DNA of 26,468 nt from a virus. The stretch spans positions 1 through 26,468 of the IMG/VR virus record IMGVR_UViG_3300025420_000018; one strand, written 5' to 3'. Both the position numbers and the translations under genes were made by a program. Every line of letters starts with the position of its first letter. Position 1 is the stretch's first letter. The notes under the pieces were generated by a model. The model was not told the origin of the DNA. It made no database searches and saw only the letters and a program-made list of their open reading frames with translations. This document shows positions 9,935-17,155 of this stretch, piece by piece.

Positions 9935-10104
9935 GGTAATCTAGCCTCCTGCTGGCGCAGAAAATTGTTGAGTTTATTAACGTCGAAAGTCCAAACCTTA
10001 CCGATACGCGCAGCACTAGGCAACTGGCCGCGCGCAGCCATAGATTGAACCTGTCTTATCGACACGCCCAACATAGCTGCGGCTTCTTTTACCTGTATGC
10101 GCAT
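9799..10104 (-). CDS. xis: Excisionase-like MerR/HTH_17 DNA-binding protein
   Basis: A 101-residue protein. Residues 1-50 form a winged-helix excisionase-type domain (VKEAAAMLGVSIRQVQSMAARGQLPSAARIGKVWTFD, read in parts), as in small proteins that bind near attP and turn integrase toward excision. The remaining ~50 residues are basic and lack a recognised fold. The gene overlaps the start of int by 136 nt in another frame, so its C-terminal half is encoded within int; the int ribosome-binding site also lies inside it. The upstream ribosome-binding site is weak. An alternative reading is a transcriptional regulator of int. Confidence 0.8.
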   Translation of the reverse strand: MRIQVKEAAAMLGVSIRQVQSMAARGQLPSAARIGKVWTFDVNKLNNFLRQQEARLPCQISTREAKSIGLKRRLTASNTDNLYEQALLRLRGKLPQNVSKS

Positions 10105-10232
10105 TTTCTAACTCTTGCTTGTGAAAATGAGGGATTGCGCAATTGAACGGTGAATAGATGCATTCCGCGGGGCCGCATTGCGCTTGTCGTTGTTGGGCGC
10201 CCCTCGTCGCCCTCAGAAGTCACCCCGCTAAA

Positions 10233-10478
10233 CTAGAAATTAATGTCGTCGTCCAAATCATCCATTGGATTTGGGGCTGACGTCTGTTGTCTGCCGTCAT
10301 CCTTTGGAACGCGAAGGGCGATAAAAATACGGCCCTCCTTGTCTGGCGCAGGGTAGGCGTCGAGGGTTAGGTCGTAGCCTTCGCCTTTCTTGGCAGGCCA
10401 AGCAGTGCCAACGCGCAGCCAAAAGTTAGTGCCGTCCTTTTTTGGGCGCGGCGTTACTGCTTCAAGTCGTTGAACCAT
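10233..10478 (-). CDS. Small conserved phage protein with SSB-like acidic C-terminal tail
   Basis: An 81-residue protein. The body (FWLRVGTAWPAKKGEGYDLTL ... GRIFIALRVPKDD, in parts) resembles short uncharacterised proteins of alphaproteobacterial phages and plasmids and looks like a small beta-rich domain. The last residues, MDDLDDDINF, closely resemble the C-terminal tail of single-stranded DNA-binding protein (consensus ending DDDIPF), which recruits repair and replication enzymes. The gene is the last of the operon with recT and the YqaJ exonuclease; its ATG overlaps the exonuclease stop (TAATG) and has GGAG upstream. I infer a role as partner in recombination. No OB-fold can be confirmed by eye. 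Confidence 0.72.
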   Translation of the reverse strand: MVQRLEAVTPRPKKDGTNFWLRVGTAWPAKKGEGYDLTLDAYPAPDKEGRIFIALRVPKDDGRQQTSAPNPMDDLDDDINF

Positions 10479-11110
10479 TATTTTTTCTCCATAAATTTGA
10501 GACGCAATGCCGCCTCTTTTTCATCCAACTCTTGGTTGAATTTATTAATTTCGTTTTCCAGCATTTCAGCCATGTTTTCGTTAAACTGATAGGTTTGCGT
10601 CCAGAGACGCATTTCCTCAGGCATACGCGGGTCAAACGAAACAAAATCGCACCAATCACGACCGCAGACCATTAACTGCAACTGCATCTGCATTTGGTAT
10701 TTTGTCGGAATTTCTTCTGTCTCAAGATACTCAAAATGAGTTGCAGAATTAGGGCATTTAATTTCAATCATGCCCTTGTCACCAATCAAGCCATCTGGCG
10801 ACGCTCCACAATTTTTAATTGTCGGGTGTAGGTGAAAACCTGTCTCGACAACTTTTTGGTTTGTATAAAACTCATATGCGTCGCGGGCGAACGGCTCGTT
10901 GTCCGTCCCCCATTGCATGGCCGCATTGATAAACGTGTCCTGCGGTGCGCCTGTCAGACGTTCGAGAAGTTTTTCTGACAGGTAATTGGCGCGAGACGCA
11001 GCAGCCGCACCATTTTTCGTTTTGGCTGTTAGGTCTGCCATACGCGACGCTGTAACGACGCCGCAACGCTGACGTTTCCATTCGATTGTGCCTTGAACAA
11101 AATCAGCCAT
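10478..11110 (-). CDS. YqaJ-family phage exonuclease
   Basis: A 210-residue nuclease of the YqaJ/lambda-exonuclease type. It degrades double-stranded ends to make single strands for annealing by the adjacent RecT. Motifs seen: GTIEWKRQRCGVVTASR near the N-terminus, WGTDNEPFARD (~68-77), and the metal-binding core ASPDGLIGDKGMIEIKCP with Asp106, Glu116 and Lys118. A Gln-rich helix follows (YQMQMQLQLMVCG). ATG 11110 is chosen because it overlaps the recT stop (ATGGCTGA) and has AAGAGGG at a good distance. The C-terminus is a Lys/Glu helix. Length and motifs are normal for the family. Confidence 0.9.
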   Translation of the reverse strand: MADFVQGTIEWKRQRCGVVTASRMADLTAKTKNGAAAASRANYLSEKLLERLTGAPQDTFINAAMQWGTDNEPFARDAYEFYTNQKVVETGFHLHPTIKNCGASPDGLIGDKGMIEIKCPNSATHFEYLETEEIPTKYQMQMQLQLMVCGRDWCDFVSFDPRMPEEMRLWTQTYQFNENMAEMLENEINKFNQELDEKEAALRLKFMEKK

Positions 11111-11843
11111 TGTTTTTAGCCCTCTTGTTGATGAGGGCCTTTTTGCCGCGCTCAAAACCTTTAGCGTCCAATTCAGTCAAAGACGCCGCTTTGAGATAAT
11201 CCAAGAATTGTTTTTCGTCTGACTTCGTTTCCTCAATCAGCATTTGCAATTCGATGATTTGCTCTGCGGTAATTGGCTCCGGGGGCGTTTCTGGCTCGAA
11301 TTGGCTGGCGTTATCTGCACCATCAAACTCTTCTTTGAAGTAAAGGCCGCCAAGGATGTCAGCAAAGCCGTCACGCAAGCAAAAAGCCCGCGCCCGCATT
11401 TGCAACATTCTATCTGGAAACTGTGTCCAGGGGCCGCCTTTGCCCCATAGGCCAGCCTTGCGCGCGTCTGCAACGCTAAACTGACGCGTTACAATTTCTT
11501 CGCCGCGCTTGGCCTCGCAAAAAGCAATGCGCTTGTCGCCTTCGCCTTCAAACCATTCCTTGACGTATGCCGCCTTACCAGACGAGCGAACCAGACTAAG
11601 ACCAGCCTCGGCCATCAAGACAGGACGGTTGTTGACGATGGGAATTTTGTCTAAAGATTGAAAGGGGGTCAGCCCAAGCTCCATGCCGCGCATAATGCTA
11701 ATCATGATGCTTTGCGGGTTATTCATTCCGCGAGGCGCTGTGCCGGATTTGTAAATCAATTCGGCAAGCTGCGCAGTTTCAGAAAGCGACTGAGGGACAA
11801 TCGCCGCTATTTTTTTTGGTATTGCTGGAACAATATCATTCAT
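11103..11843 (-). CDS. recT: RecT-family single-strand annealing protein
   Basis: A 246-residue annealing protein. The signature is GLTPFQSLDKIPIVNNRPVL, then ARKAGLWGKGGPWTQFPDRM and RARAFCLRDGFADILGGLY, as in the RecT-like proteins of many phages. It would coat single strands made by the adjacent YqaJ exonuclease and anneal them during recombination or double-strand break repair. The last ~60 residues are a variable, charged tail. ATG 11843 overlaps the stop of the preceding microprotein (ATGAATGA); a longer TTG-initiated form up to 11882 is possible but less likely. Confidence 0.88.
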   Translation of the reverse strand: MNDIVPAIPKKIAAIVPQSLSETAQLAELIYKSGTAPRGMNNPQSIMISIMRGMELGLTPFQSLDKIPIVNNRPVLMAEAGLSLVRSSGKAAYVKEWFEGEGDKRIAFCEAKRGEEIVTRQFSVADARKAGLWGKGGPWTQFPDRMLQMRARAFCLRDGFADILGGLYFKEEFDGADNASQFEPETPPEPITAEQIIELQMLIEETKSDEKQFLDYLKAASLTELDAKGFERGKKALINKRAKNNG

Positions 11844-11949
11844 TTGGTTTTTCCATTTCTGCGAAAACCCCGTAGGCCGCAATTGTTGCGAACCAGACGG
11901 TTGCTAAGAATGTCGGCCCGATTAAAAACAGACCTAAAAAGTGAAGCAT
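11836..11949 (-). CDS. 37-residue single-span membrane protein
   Basis: A short gene between the 238-residue protein and recT. It consists almost entirely of one hydrophobic span (LHFLGLFLIGPTFLATVWFA) and a short charged end (FAEMEKPNE). Its stop overlaps the recT ATG by 8 nt, which supports translation. The ribosome-binding site is weak (GGTAG 6 nt upstream). An in-frame upstream ATG at 12042 would give 68 residues but crosses a hairpin and lacks a ribosome-binding site. Function unknown. Confidence 0.5.
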   Translation of the reverse strand: MLHFLGLFLIGPTFLATVWFATIAAYGVFAEMEKPNE

Positions 11950-11991
11950 TTTGCTACCAATTTGCTTGTTGGCGCGGCTTCGGTCATAATC

Positions 11992-12030
11992 CTTGCCGCT
12001 GGCTTGAAGAGGGGCGCTGGAACGCCCCCC
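11992..12030 (-). repeat. Divergent copy of the intergenic hairpin element
   Basis: On the minus strand a GGGGCG/CGCCCC stem with a 6-nt loop is followed by TCTTCAAGCCAGCGGCAAG. This resembles the element before ardC (hairpin, then CTTCAAGC, GCGCCAGC, AAG). It lies in the gap between the 238-residue gene and the microprotein, so the element family is not confined to the 20-22 kb array. Confidence 0.4.
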
Positions 12031-12069
12031 TTCGGTTTTCATGACAGTGGGCTAGTGGAAGGTGGTGTG

Positions 12070-12786
12070 TTAAATCGCGCCATCTTCTTTGTCATAGATG
12101 AGGGCATTGATTGCGCCGTTGTTTGGAACAACTTGGCCGCCCTCAACTGAGCGTTTCAGCGACGCGCGAAACAACTCAAAATGACCGCGCAGGTTTTGAC
12201 TGAGAGAGAAAATTGTCGTCTCATATCCTTGAATTGAGTGCATCAAGGATTGAACCGTGATTTGCTCTGACAAAGGCAGAACCGTGAAGTCGCTGCTATT
12301 AAACAAGCGGTCAAGCTTTTGGCGCTTTGTGCGCAAAATGCTTTCGACTTCTCGCGGCAAGTCTCCCAACGATACTTTTTGTTCGGTGCGACGAACCGTT
12401 AACATGCCGTGGCTGACACGAATAACAAACGGTTCAATACCCTCGTCCCGAACACGCGTATGCGCTGACGCCTTGTTAAACTCTTGAACCTGACGATAAC
12501 GGCGCTGCGTATGGGCAACCCACGCATCGCTTTTAGTGCCAGCTACAGGACGCCAAGGGTCTTGGGAGTTTGGGTCATCGTGGCGCTGCATTTGCGGCAA
12601 TAACAGACAACCCTCGCGCTCTAACCACAAATCAAAATCTTTGACAGGGTAGTGCGCTGCCTTTCCGTTAGAATTTAACGGGAAGGTTTCGATAAAACTC
12701 TTAACGCTGTCCTTGAAACGAGAGCCAAGGCGCCTGTGCATTTCGCGCGGCGCAAGAGAGTTATCTGCCTTAACAATTAAGTCCAT
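12070..12786 (-). CDS. Unrecognised phage early protein (238 residues)
   Basis: No family recognised. The protein is soluble and charged. Residues 1-75 include APREMHRRLGSRFKDSVKSF and DFDLWLEREGCLLLPQ, which could be a small DNA-binding or antirepressor-like region, but this is speculative. A basic stretch follows (THTQRRYRQVQEF in part), then a helical C-terminal half (VQSLMHSIQGYETTIFSLSQNLRGHFELFRASL). It lies second in the leftward early operon, after the ParB-like gene and before recT. The start at 12786 has GGAGAAA 7 nt upstream. The operon position suggests a role in early DNA metabolism or regulation. Confidence 0.75.
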   Translation of the reverse strand: MDLIVKADNSLAPREMHRRLGSRFKDSVKSFIETFPLNSNGKAAHYPVKDFDLWLEREGCLLLPQMQRHDDPNSQDPWRPVAGTKSDAWVAHTQRRYRQVQEFNKASAHTRVRDEGIEPFVIRVSHGMLTVRRTEQKVSLGDLPREVESILRTKRQKLDRLFNSSDFTVLPLSEQITVQSLMHSIQGYETTIFSLSQNLRGHFELFRASLKRSVEGGQVVPNNGAINALIYDKEDGAI

Positions 12787-12834
12787 ATACTTTCTCCAAA
12801 AAAAGCGACTACTGCCGCTGGTTATGGCTTGACG

Positions 12835-14022
12835 TTATGCCAAGCCAATCTTTTTCAAGAGCGCCATTGCGTCCTTGATATTCTCAATTGCATTTGCAAA
12901 ATCTGAGGTAACATGAAGCGTAACGCCTCTAGGGCGGCGCTTATGATGCTCTGAAAGGCGGAAAACATTGTCGAGAAAAGCGCGAGAGCCAGCCGCCGCG
13001 TGTCGTTGATATGATTTTGCCATATCATCCCAACTACGGGCTTCTAAATCTGACTCATCATCTTTATTAACTTGACGTTGAACGCGCTGCGCCGCCAACA
13101 ATTCGTTGACAAAATTTTCATTAATAAAGCGTGAGCTTATTTCGCCGTTACGCGTTGTTTCATTGGCTTTATTTGCAAGATGTTTTGCGAAAGCCAACTG
13201 ACCTTCAACTGGAAGGTATTTCAGCGTCTTTTCTTGCTTTGCCAATCTAAAAAATGTTTCGCAAACAGAAGGCGTCGTCAAAACCGTTGCGACACGCATG
13301 TCAATAAGCGGGTCGTGATTAGATTTTTCGATTACATTTTTGAGAGTTTCGGTCTTGCGAACGGCAATGTCTGCTTTTTTCTTGGCGGCATTAGCGGCGC
13401 GCGTATCACCAGCTTTTTCTGCTTTTGCTACCTCTTTTGCTAGTTCTGCGGCACGTTCTTTATTAGAGGTTTCAACCTCTTTTTGAACAGACTTCAAAAT
13501 ACGGGCGTAATCACCAGAAGCTTTCAACAAGGCGAGTTGCTGCTTGATAACGGTAGTATTTATACCGGGGACGCCTTTTAAAAAGTCTTCTAACTGAGAA
13601 TGGCCAACCCCTTGTGTAAGGGCGTCAAGTTTTGAGGGTGCGAGAATTGTCGCACCCTCGCTATATACTTTTTTAGCAACAAGTTTTATTGCGCCAGCAA
13701 TAGAACCAGCCAATGCCGTCGAAGAATTGCCGCGCTGCGTCGCATTTTCACGCGCATAAATGCGAACCATGCTTTCTTCTGTTAAGTCTTTTGAAACAAA
13801 CAGGTCGGCTTCTTCGACGCCTGCCTTTATGGCGCCTTTAACGCGGTGATGACCGCAGACAATTTCATAGTCGCCATCGTCGTTTTTACGAACAACAACG
13901 CCGCCCCAAAATCCGTCTTCTTTAATGCTGGCTGAAAGAGTTGCGACGGCGGCGGGATCAATCGGGTCAACGCGCAAGTCGCGGTATGGATTATTCAATA
14001 ATGATGGAAGGTGCAGTCTCAT
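12835..14022 (-). CDS. ParB/Srx-domain protein
   Basis: A 395-residue protein. Residues ~10-80 form a ParB N-terminal-type domain: NPYRDLRVDPIDPAAVATLSASI (in part), then VVVRKNDDGDYEIVCGHHRVKGA. The GHHR motif is the nucleotide/phosphate-binding box of the family. The middle (~180-240) is a long Ala/Lys/Glu coiled coil, and the rest is unrecognised. No parA is in the window. In phages such proteins may be partition factors, regulators or nucleases. It is the first gene from pL, with a GGAGACTAG leader. A perfect-arm palindrome that recurs at 23085 lies in its coding sequence, raising the possibility that it binds that site. Confidence 0.8.
   Translation of the reverse strand: MRLHLPSLLNNPYRDLRVDPIDPAAVATLSASIKEDGFWGGVVVRKNDDGDYEIVCGHHRVKGAIKAGVEEADLFVSKDLTEESMVRIYARENATQRGNSSTALAGSIAGAIKLVAKKVYSEGATILAPSKLDALTQGVGHSQLEDFLKGVPGINTTVIKQQLALLKASGDYARILKSVQKEVETSNKERAAELAKEVAKAEKAGDTRAANAAKKKADIAVRKTETLKNVIEKSNHDPLIDMRVATVLTTPSVCETFFRLAKQEKTLKYLPVEGQLAFAKHLANKANETTRNGEISSRFINENFVNELLAAQRVQRQVNKDDESDLEARSWDDMAKSYQRHAAAGSRAFLDNVFRLSEHHKRRPRGVTLHVTSDFANAIENIKDAMALLKKIGLA
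13636..13657. repeat. 22-bp palindrome, copy 1 (inside the parB-like gene)
   Basis: GGGTGCGA-GAATTG-TCGCACCC. The arms are perfect over 8 bp and extend to 10 bp (GAGGGTGCGA/TCGCACCCTC). The only other copy seen is at 23085-23106, with centre CAATTA. Neither has a T-run, so they are unlikely to be terminators. A ParB-type or regulator binding site is possible. Confidence 0.6.
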
Positions 14023-14068
14023 CGTCTAGTCTCCTTTGTTAAATGCGACCAATGCCGCAAACGATGAC

Positions 14069-14082
14069 GTTGGCGAACCAAC
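14069..14082. promoter_or_regulatory. Operator-like inverted repeat downstream of pL
   Basis: GTTGG-CGAA-CCAAC has 5-bp arms. It is close in form to TTGGT-AA-ACCAA at 14984-14995 between the repressor and cro genes. It would lie just downstream of the pL -10, where a bound repressor would block transcription. Confidence 0.5.
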
Positions 14083-14085
14083 ATA

Positions 14086-14120
14086 ATGGTCTTATAAAAC
14101 CATAAAAATGGCCGTGTCAA
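14086..14120 (-). promoter_or_regulatory. Leftward early promoter pL with operator over the -10
   Basis: On the minus strand there is a perfect -35 TTGACA (14120-14115), an 18-bp spacer and TATAAG (14096-14091). It drives the ParB-like/recT/exonuclease operon, whose first start is at 14022. An inverted repeat ATGGT-n8-ACCAT (14086-14103) is centred on the -10, so repressor binding would occlude it. The spacer carries TATGGT, resembling TATTGGT in the other two early promoters. Confidence 0.7.
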
Positions 14121-14268
14121 CCAGAAGAATGGTGTATTTGGATAAAATTTTTTGGTTTGTGGAAATGTCTAATAACTAAAAAATTGTTAAGAGGGGTTCT
14201 GTTTCTGTTCTTTTTTTGATATTATAGTTTTTGTATTAAATAGCAGGGTGTGGAAATGGAAAATTCGA

Positions 14269-14904
14269 TTAAGCGTGTTTTGTCCTCAAAAATCTGCGAG
14301 TTAGAGACGAAGCTAGGAGGCGACGACTTTCAAGGTCATTCAATTCAGCGCCGGGAATTAGCGGCTCTACAGCGACTTCAGTTACGATTTCAAGAAGCGC
14401 ATTTGCTTCGTCTTCGTCTAAACCAAGCATCTGATAGCTTCCCAAAACAGCCGACGCAAAACGCTGAATGTTCGACTGCTTTATTTCACTAGAAGCTTTG
14501 TCTTGCGCAGTTTGCTCTGCCTCTATTTGTTTTTTGTCTGCGGGGTTTTGTAAAAATGATGGAGCTTGTCTTGTAGGTCTTTGTGGATATGGCGTCTTAA
14601 TTTCTGAATTATGTAAAATAACATTCATTTCTTTTTCTATATCATCCAAGTCTCTTGGACTGTTTCGCGTGTCCATATTGTTAGAAACGCCTGTCATTAA
14701 GTATTGCTCTGAGCAATTAAGCGCCCGCGCCAACTCATATAATATGGTTGGCTTTTTGGACTGACCGCTTTCGATTGCTTGGATGGTTGACTGACCGCCC
14801 TTAAAATAAGGGAACATCCGTTTAATGGTTTCAGCCAACTCTTTTTGAGTATAGCCGCGTTGCTGGCGCTTTTCCGCGACTCTATGGCCCAAATGTTTGG
14901 TCAT
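14269..14904 (-). CDS. XRE-family phage repressor
   Basis: A 211-residue repressor-type protein. Residues ~5-70 are an XRE helix-turn-helix (RVAEKRQQRGYTQKELAETI, then QSTIQAIESGQSKKP and LARALNCSEQYLMTG). Residues 80-150 are a polar linker. The C-terminal ~60 residues are helical (VLGSYQMLGLDEDEANALLE) and may dimerise. There is no S24/LexA-type autocleavage domain, so induction by RecA-driven self-cleavage is not expected. ATG 14904 has GGGAGAGAG upstream; a TTG 15 nt earlier is possible. It faces the cro-like gene across an operator region, as a CI would. Confidence 0.85.
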   Translation of the reverse strand: MTKHLGHRVAEKRQQRGYTQKELAETIKRMFPYFKGGQSTIQAIESGQSKKPTILYELARALNCSEQYLMTGVSNNMDTRNSPRDLDDIEKEMNVILHNSEIKTPYPQRPTRQAPSFLQNPADKKQIEAEQTAQDKASSEIKQSNIQRFASAVLGSYQMLGLDEDEANALLEIVTEVAVEPLIPGAELNDLESRRLLASSLTRRFLRTKHA

Positions 14905-14983
14905 TTTACTCTCTCCCAACGCACAACACGATTAATGTTCTCTTAACCTTTAGGCCGCGTTGACAAAATAAGCAACAAAAAAG

Positions 14984-14995
14984 TTGGTAAACCAA
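14984..14995. promoter_or_regulatory. Operator-like palindrome between repressor and cro
   Basis: TTGGT-AA-ACCAA is a 12-bp palindrome in the 138-bp divergent gap, the expected place for the immunity operator. It has the same TTGG/CCAA arms as the site at 14069. Confidence 0.55.
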
Positions 14996-15003
14996 AATAA
15001 CGG

Positions 15004-15031
15004 TTGACGTAAAACCCGAATATTGGTTAAT
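15004..15031 (+). promoter_or_regulatory. Rightward cro promoter candidate
   Basis: TTGACG at 15004-15009, a 16-bp spacer and GTTAAT at 15026-15031 (4 of 6 to consensus) lie 12 nt before ATG 15043. The spacer contains GAATATTGGT (15018-15027), which is repeated exactly in the array promoter at 22786-22777 on the minus strand. The -10 is weak. Confidence 0.45.
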
Positions 15032-15042
15032 CTTCGCGTGTC

Positions 15043-15279
15043 ATGAAAACTGAAACCTTACCTCTTGTTATTGAGCGCGTCGGCGGTCAGCGCAAGCTAG
15101 GGGAGCTTATTGGTGTGGCGCAACAAACGGTTTCGTTTTGGGTCACAAAGAATATGCCCTTGCCTGCGGAAAAGGCTGTTGAATTAGAACGCGTCACGAA
15201 AGGCGATATTCCTCGCTGGATGTCGCGTCCTGACTTATGGGATGCGCCGCCCAAAAGGAAAATGCTGGCCCGGCATTAA
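15043..15279 (+). CDS. Cro-like / YdaS-family DNA-binding protein
   Basis: A 78-residue protein of the YdaS/Cro type: VIERVGGQRKLGELIGVAQQ, TVSFWVTKNMPLPAEKAVEL, and the typical ending RPDLWDAPPK. The helix-turn-helix covers residues ~15-45. It is divergent from the repressor with the operator between them, so it probably acts as Cro, shutting off the repressor and favouring lytic growth. Some members of this family are antitoxins, but no toxin partner is seen. The ribosome-binding site is weak. A strong terminator follows immediately. Confidence 0.85.
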   Translation: MKTETLPLVIERVGGQRKLGELIGVAQQTVSFWVTKNMPLPAEKAVELERVTKGDIPRWMSRPDLWDAPPKRKMLARH

Positions 15280-15302
15280 GGGCAACTTTCTTCCCTGACT
15301 TG

Positions 15303-15329
15303 CCCTCGGCTTAACCGCCGGGGGTTTTT
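15303..15329 (+). terminator. Intrinsic terminator after cro
   Basis: An 8-bp stem CCCTCGGC/GCCGGGGG (one G-T pair) with a 6-nt loop TTAACC is followed directly by TTTTT. It sits between cro and the replication operon, so expression of the latter needs readthrough, antitermination or another promoter. Confidence 0.85.
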
Positions 15330-15351
15330 CAGTGCCTCGAAAAACAATAAA

Positions 15352-15705
15352 ATGGTTGGTCTTGCCATGAACGATGCAGATAAAATCGCAAATGCGTTTC
15401 GTAAATTCCATCGGGAAAATCCTTCTGTCTATGACGAGCTTGTGAAGATTAGCCGTTCTTTAAAACATAAAGGGCGCGGTCATTACGGCATTGGCGCTTT
15501 GTTTGAAGTGATACGTTTTCATCGTGCGCTTCAAACCAATGACCCTTCTTTCAAACTCAACAATAATTATCGCGCGCTTTACGCTCGTTTGATTATGGAA
15601 AACGAGCCTGACCTTGATGGGTTTTTTGATACGCGAATAAGAAAAGCGCGAATTAATTATGAGATAGAAGCGGCGCTTGCAAATGTCTTTGCAAATATGG
15701 CGTGA
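15352..15705 (+). CDS. Conserved phage protein of unknown function preceding rusA
   Basis: A 117-residue protein, soluble and helical, that resembles an uncharacterised phage/proteobacterial family (FRKFHRENPSVYDELVKISR, GALFEVIRFHRAL, NNNYRALYARLIMENEPDL, FFDTRIRKARI). Aromatic and basic residues are well spaced, as in a small nucleic-acid binding fold, but function is unknown. ATG 15352 is used; ATG 15367 is an equally good start and would remove MVGLA. It is the first gene after the cro terminator and overlaps the next gene if that starts at GTG 15702. The context is DNA replication and recombination. Confidence 0.7.
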   Translation: MVGLAMNDADKIANAFRKFHRENPSVYDELVKISRSLKHKGRGHYGIGALFEVIRFHRALQTNDPSFKLNNNYRALYARLIMENEPDLDGFFDTRIRKARINYEIEAALANVFANMA

Positions 15706-15710
15706 GTATT

Positions 15711-16142
15711 ATGAACAACGCCGTATTTATTCAAATTCCCGGTGAGCCTGTTCCATTTGCCCGCGCTGGCGCTTTGGGTAAACGCCGCTTCACGCCGAAA
15801 AAGCAATCAGACTTTATGGGCGTTATCAAACTCTATGCGCAAAGAGCAATGAAAGGCGACCCGCCATTTGAAGGGCCGCTGCGCATTGTTATGCGCGCAA
15901 CATACCTAGTCCCGCAATCATGGAGTGAAAAGAAAAAAGCAAATTCATACTGGAAACAAACAAAGCCTGACGCCGACAATCTTTACAAACTCTTTGCTGA
16001 CGCTGCCGAAAAGATTTGTTTCTTGAATGACAGTCAAATTAGCGAAGTGATTATTCAAAAAGTTTACGGCCCAATTGCCCATCTTACAGTTGAAATTTCG
16101 GAGCTATCTGATGACCGCCAGCATCGTAACATTTCCCTATAG
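15711..16142 (+). CDS. rusA: RusA-like Holliday junction resolvase
   Basis: A 143-residue endonuclease that would cut four-way junctions made during phage replication and recombination. Key motifs: IPGEPVPFARAG at the start and KPDADNLYKLFADAAEKI with the essential aspartates, followed by FLNDSQISEVIIQKVYG. The fit to RusA length (~120-140) is good. The start is uncertain: GTG 15702 overlaps the upstream stop as GTGA, while ATG 15711 gives the usual RusA N-terminus and has GGCGTGAG upstream. It overlaps the next gene by 32 nt. Confidence 0.88.
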   Translation: MNNAVFIQIPGEPVPFARAGALGKRRFTPKKQSDFMGVIKLYAQRAMKGDPPFEGPLRIVMRATYLVPQSWSEKKKANSYWKQTKPDADNLYKLFADAAEKICFLNDSQISEVIIQKVYGPIAHLTVEISELSDDRQHRNISL

Positions 16143-16776
16143 TCCAAACGGAAGAATTACAAAGACGGATTACGTTAATCATATGAAAGCCGTCTGGCGT
16201 CGTATGGGAATGATAAAACCAACGCCGCCTGTTGTTATTCCCGTCAAGGAAAAGCCTGCAACTATTATAGATGCAAACCTTCCTATTCCTATTGAGATTT
16301 CTCCTCTCGAATTAGAACGCCGCCGAATTGAAAATTGTTTTCGCGCTGCGTTGAAAATCAAGGTTGAGCCAAGAAGAATAAGGAAATTGCAAATGGTTGA
16401 GGAAACTGACGGCTTAGACATTACCTATATCGCTGGCATTATGCGTAAGCCTAAGAAAATGGAAATTGTGCGCATTGTCTCGCATTATTTTCGTGAGGGC
16501 ATATCTGACATTCTATCTGATAGCCGCAAGGCTAATCACGTCTTCGCCCGCCATAGCTGCATGTATCTGATGCGTAAAGTTGGCGCGCTGACTTATCCTC
16601 AAATTGGCCGCGAGTTTGGCAAAGACCATACGACCGTCATCAACGCCATCAATCGCGTCGAATTGATTGCCAAGACTGACCCTGAGTTTCGTGAGGCGCT
16701 TTGCTTCATCATGAACAAGATAATCGAAAGCTGTAATTCGGCTTCCGTCGCCTCTCAACAATATTGGGGGGCGTGA
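16111..16776 (+). CDS. DnaA domain-IV-like DNA-binding protein
   Basis: A 221-residue protein. Its C-terminal part (~135-200) matches the DNA-binding domain IV of DnaA: ISDILSDSRKANHVFARHSC, MYLMRKVGALTYPQIGREFG and KDHTTVINAINRV, with the signature DHTTV helix. There is no Walker A or AAA+ module. The N-terminal ~130 residues are basic, Pro-rich and unrecognised. It may recognise DnaA-box-like sites for phage replication or interfere with host DnaA. ATG 16111 has GGAG 8 nt upstream and lies within rusA. One perfect DnaA box is present in the window at 22860. Confidence 0.85.
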   Translation: MTASIVTFPYSPNGRITKTDYVNHMKAVWRRMGMIKPTPPVVIPVKEKPATIIDANLPIPIEISPLELERRRIENCFRAALKIKVEPRRIRKLQMVEETDGLDITYIAGIMRKPKKMEIVRIVSHYFREGISDILSDSRKANHVFARHSCMYLMRKVGALTYPQIGREFGKDHTTVINAINRVELIAKTDPEFREALCFIMNKIIESCNSASVASQQYWGA

Positions 16777-16949
16777 TGAAACATTCCCTAGCGCAGCAAT
16801 TATCTGCCGTCGATGCCGCCATCCGCATGATGCGGGGCGGCGTGAGGCCGACGCCGTCTGAGAGGGCGTTTCTTCAAAACATTCTTGAAACTGTGAAGGC
16901 GCGTATTGAGGCCGCAATTGATAGGGAACGCGCCAATGGCAAAAGGTAG
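16776..16949 (+). CDS. Small helical hypothetical protein (57 residues)
   Basis: Short, basic and predicted all-helical: SLAQQLSAVDAAIRMMRGGV, then SERAFLQNILETVKARIEAA. The start overlaps the previous stop as TGATG and has a G-run upstream. The end overlaps the next gene by 14 nt, consistent with tight coupling in the replication operon. No family recognised. Confidence 0.65.
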   Translation: MKHSLAQQLSAVDAAIRMMRGGVRPTPSERAFLQNILETVKARIEAAIDRERANGKR

Positions 16950-17154
16950 TATTAGCTGTTTCGTTCCCCATAATCTGCGCAAAGTTTATGAGGACGTGGG
17001 CTGGCAGTATGCGGGGCAGGATGACGGCTATTCGTCTGCCTATGTTTGGGTAGGCAAGGGGCGTCCTGTCTTTCCTGAGACGGCTGAGACGCGCGCCCGC
17101 GCCCTTGCTGAGTTTGATGCCGTGTTTGGCTCTCCCGATATGTGGGAGGGCTGA
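16936..17154 (+). CDS. Small hypothetical protein (72 residues)
   Basis: MAKGSISCFVPHNLRKVYED, then aromatic-rich SSAYVWVGKGRPVF and an acidic helical end (FDAVFGSPDMWEG). It overlaps the preceding gene by 14 nt, with AGGGAA upstream. It ends 1 nt before the ATG of the replication gene, whose Shine-Dalgarno sequence (GGGAGGG) lies in its last codons. No family recognised; a small modular replication accessory is possible. Confidence 0.6.
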   Translation: MAKGSISCFVPHNLRKVYEDVGWQYAGQDDGYSSAYVWVGKGRPVFPETAETRARALAEFDAVFGSPDMWEG

Positions 17155-17155
17155 C

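Noticed and set aside
13636-13657. Palindrome as an intrinsic terminator
   Set aside because: It lies inside an intact coding sequence and neither side has a T-run.
14250-14764. Plus-strand frames at 14250-14492 and 14468-14764
   Set aside because: They are antisense to the well-supported repressor gene and show no recognisable domain.
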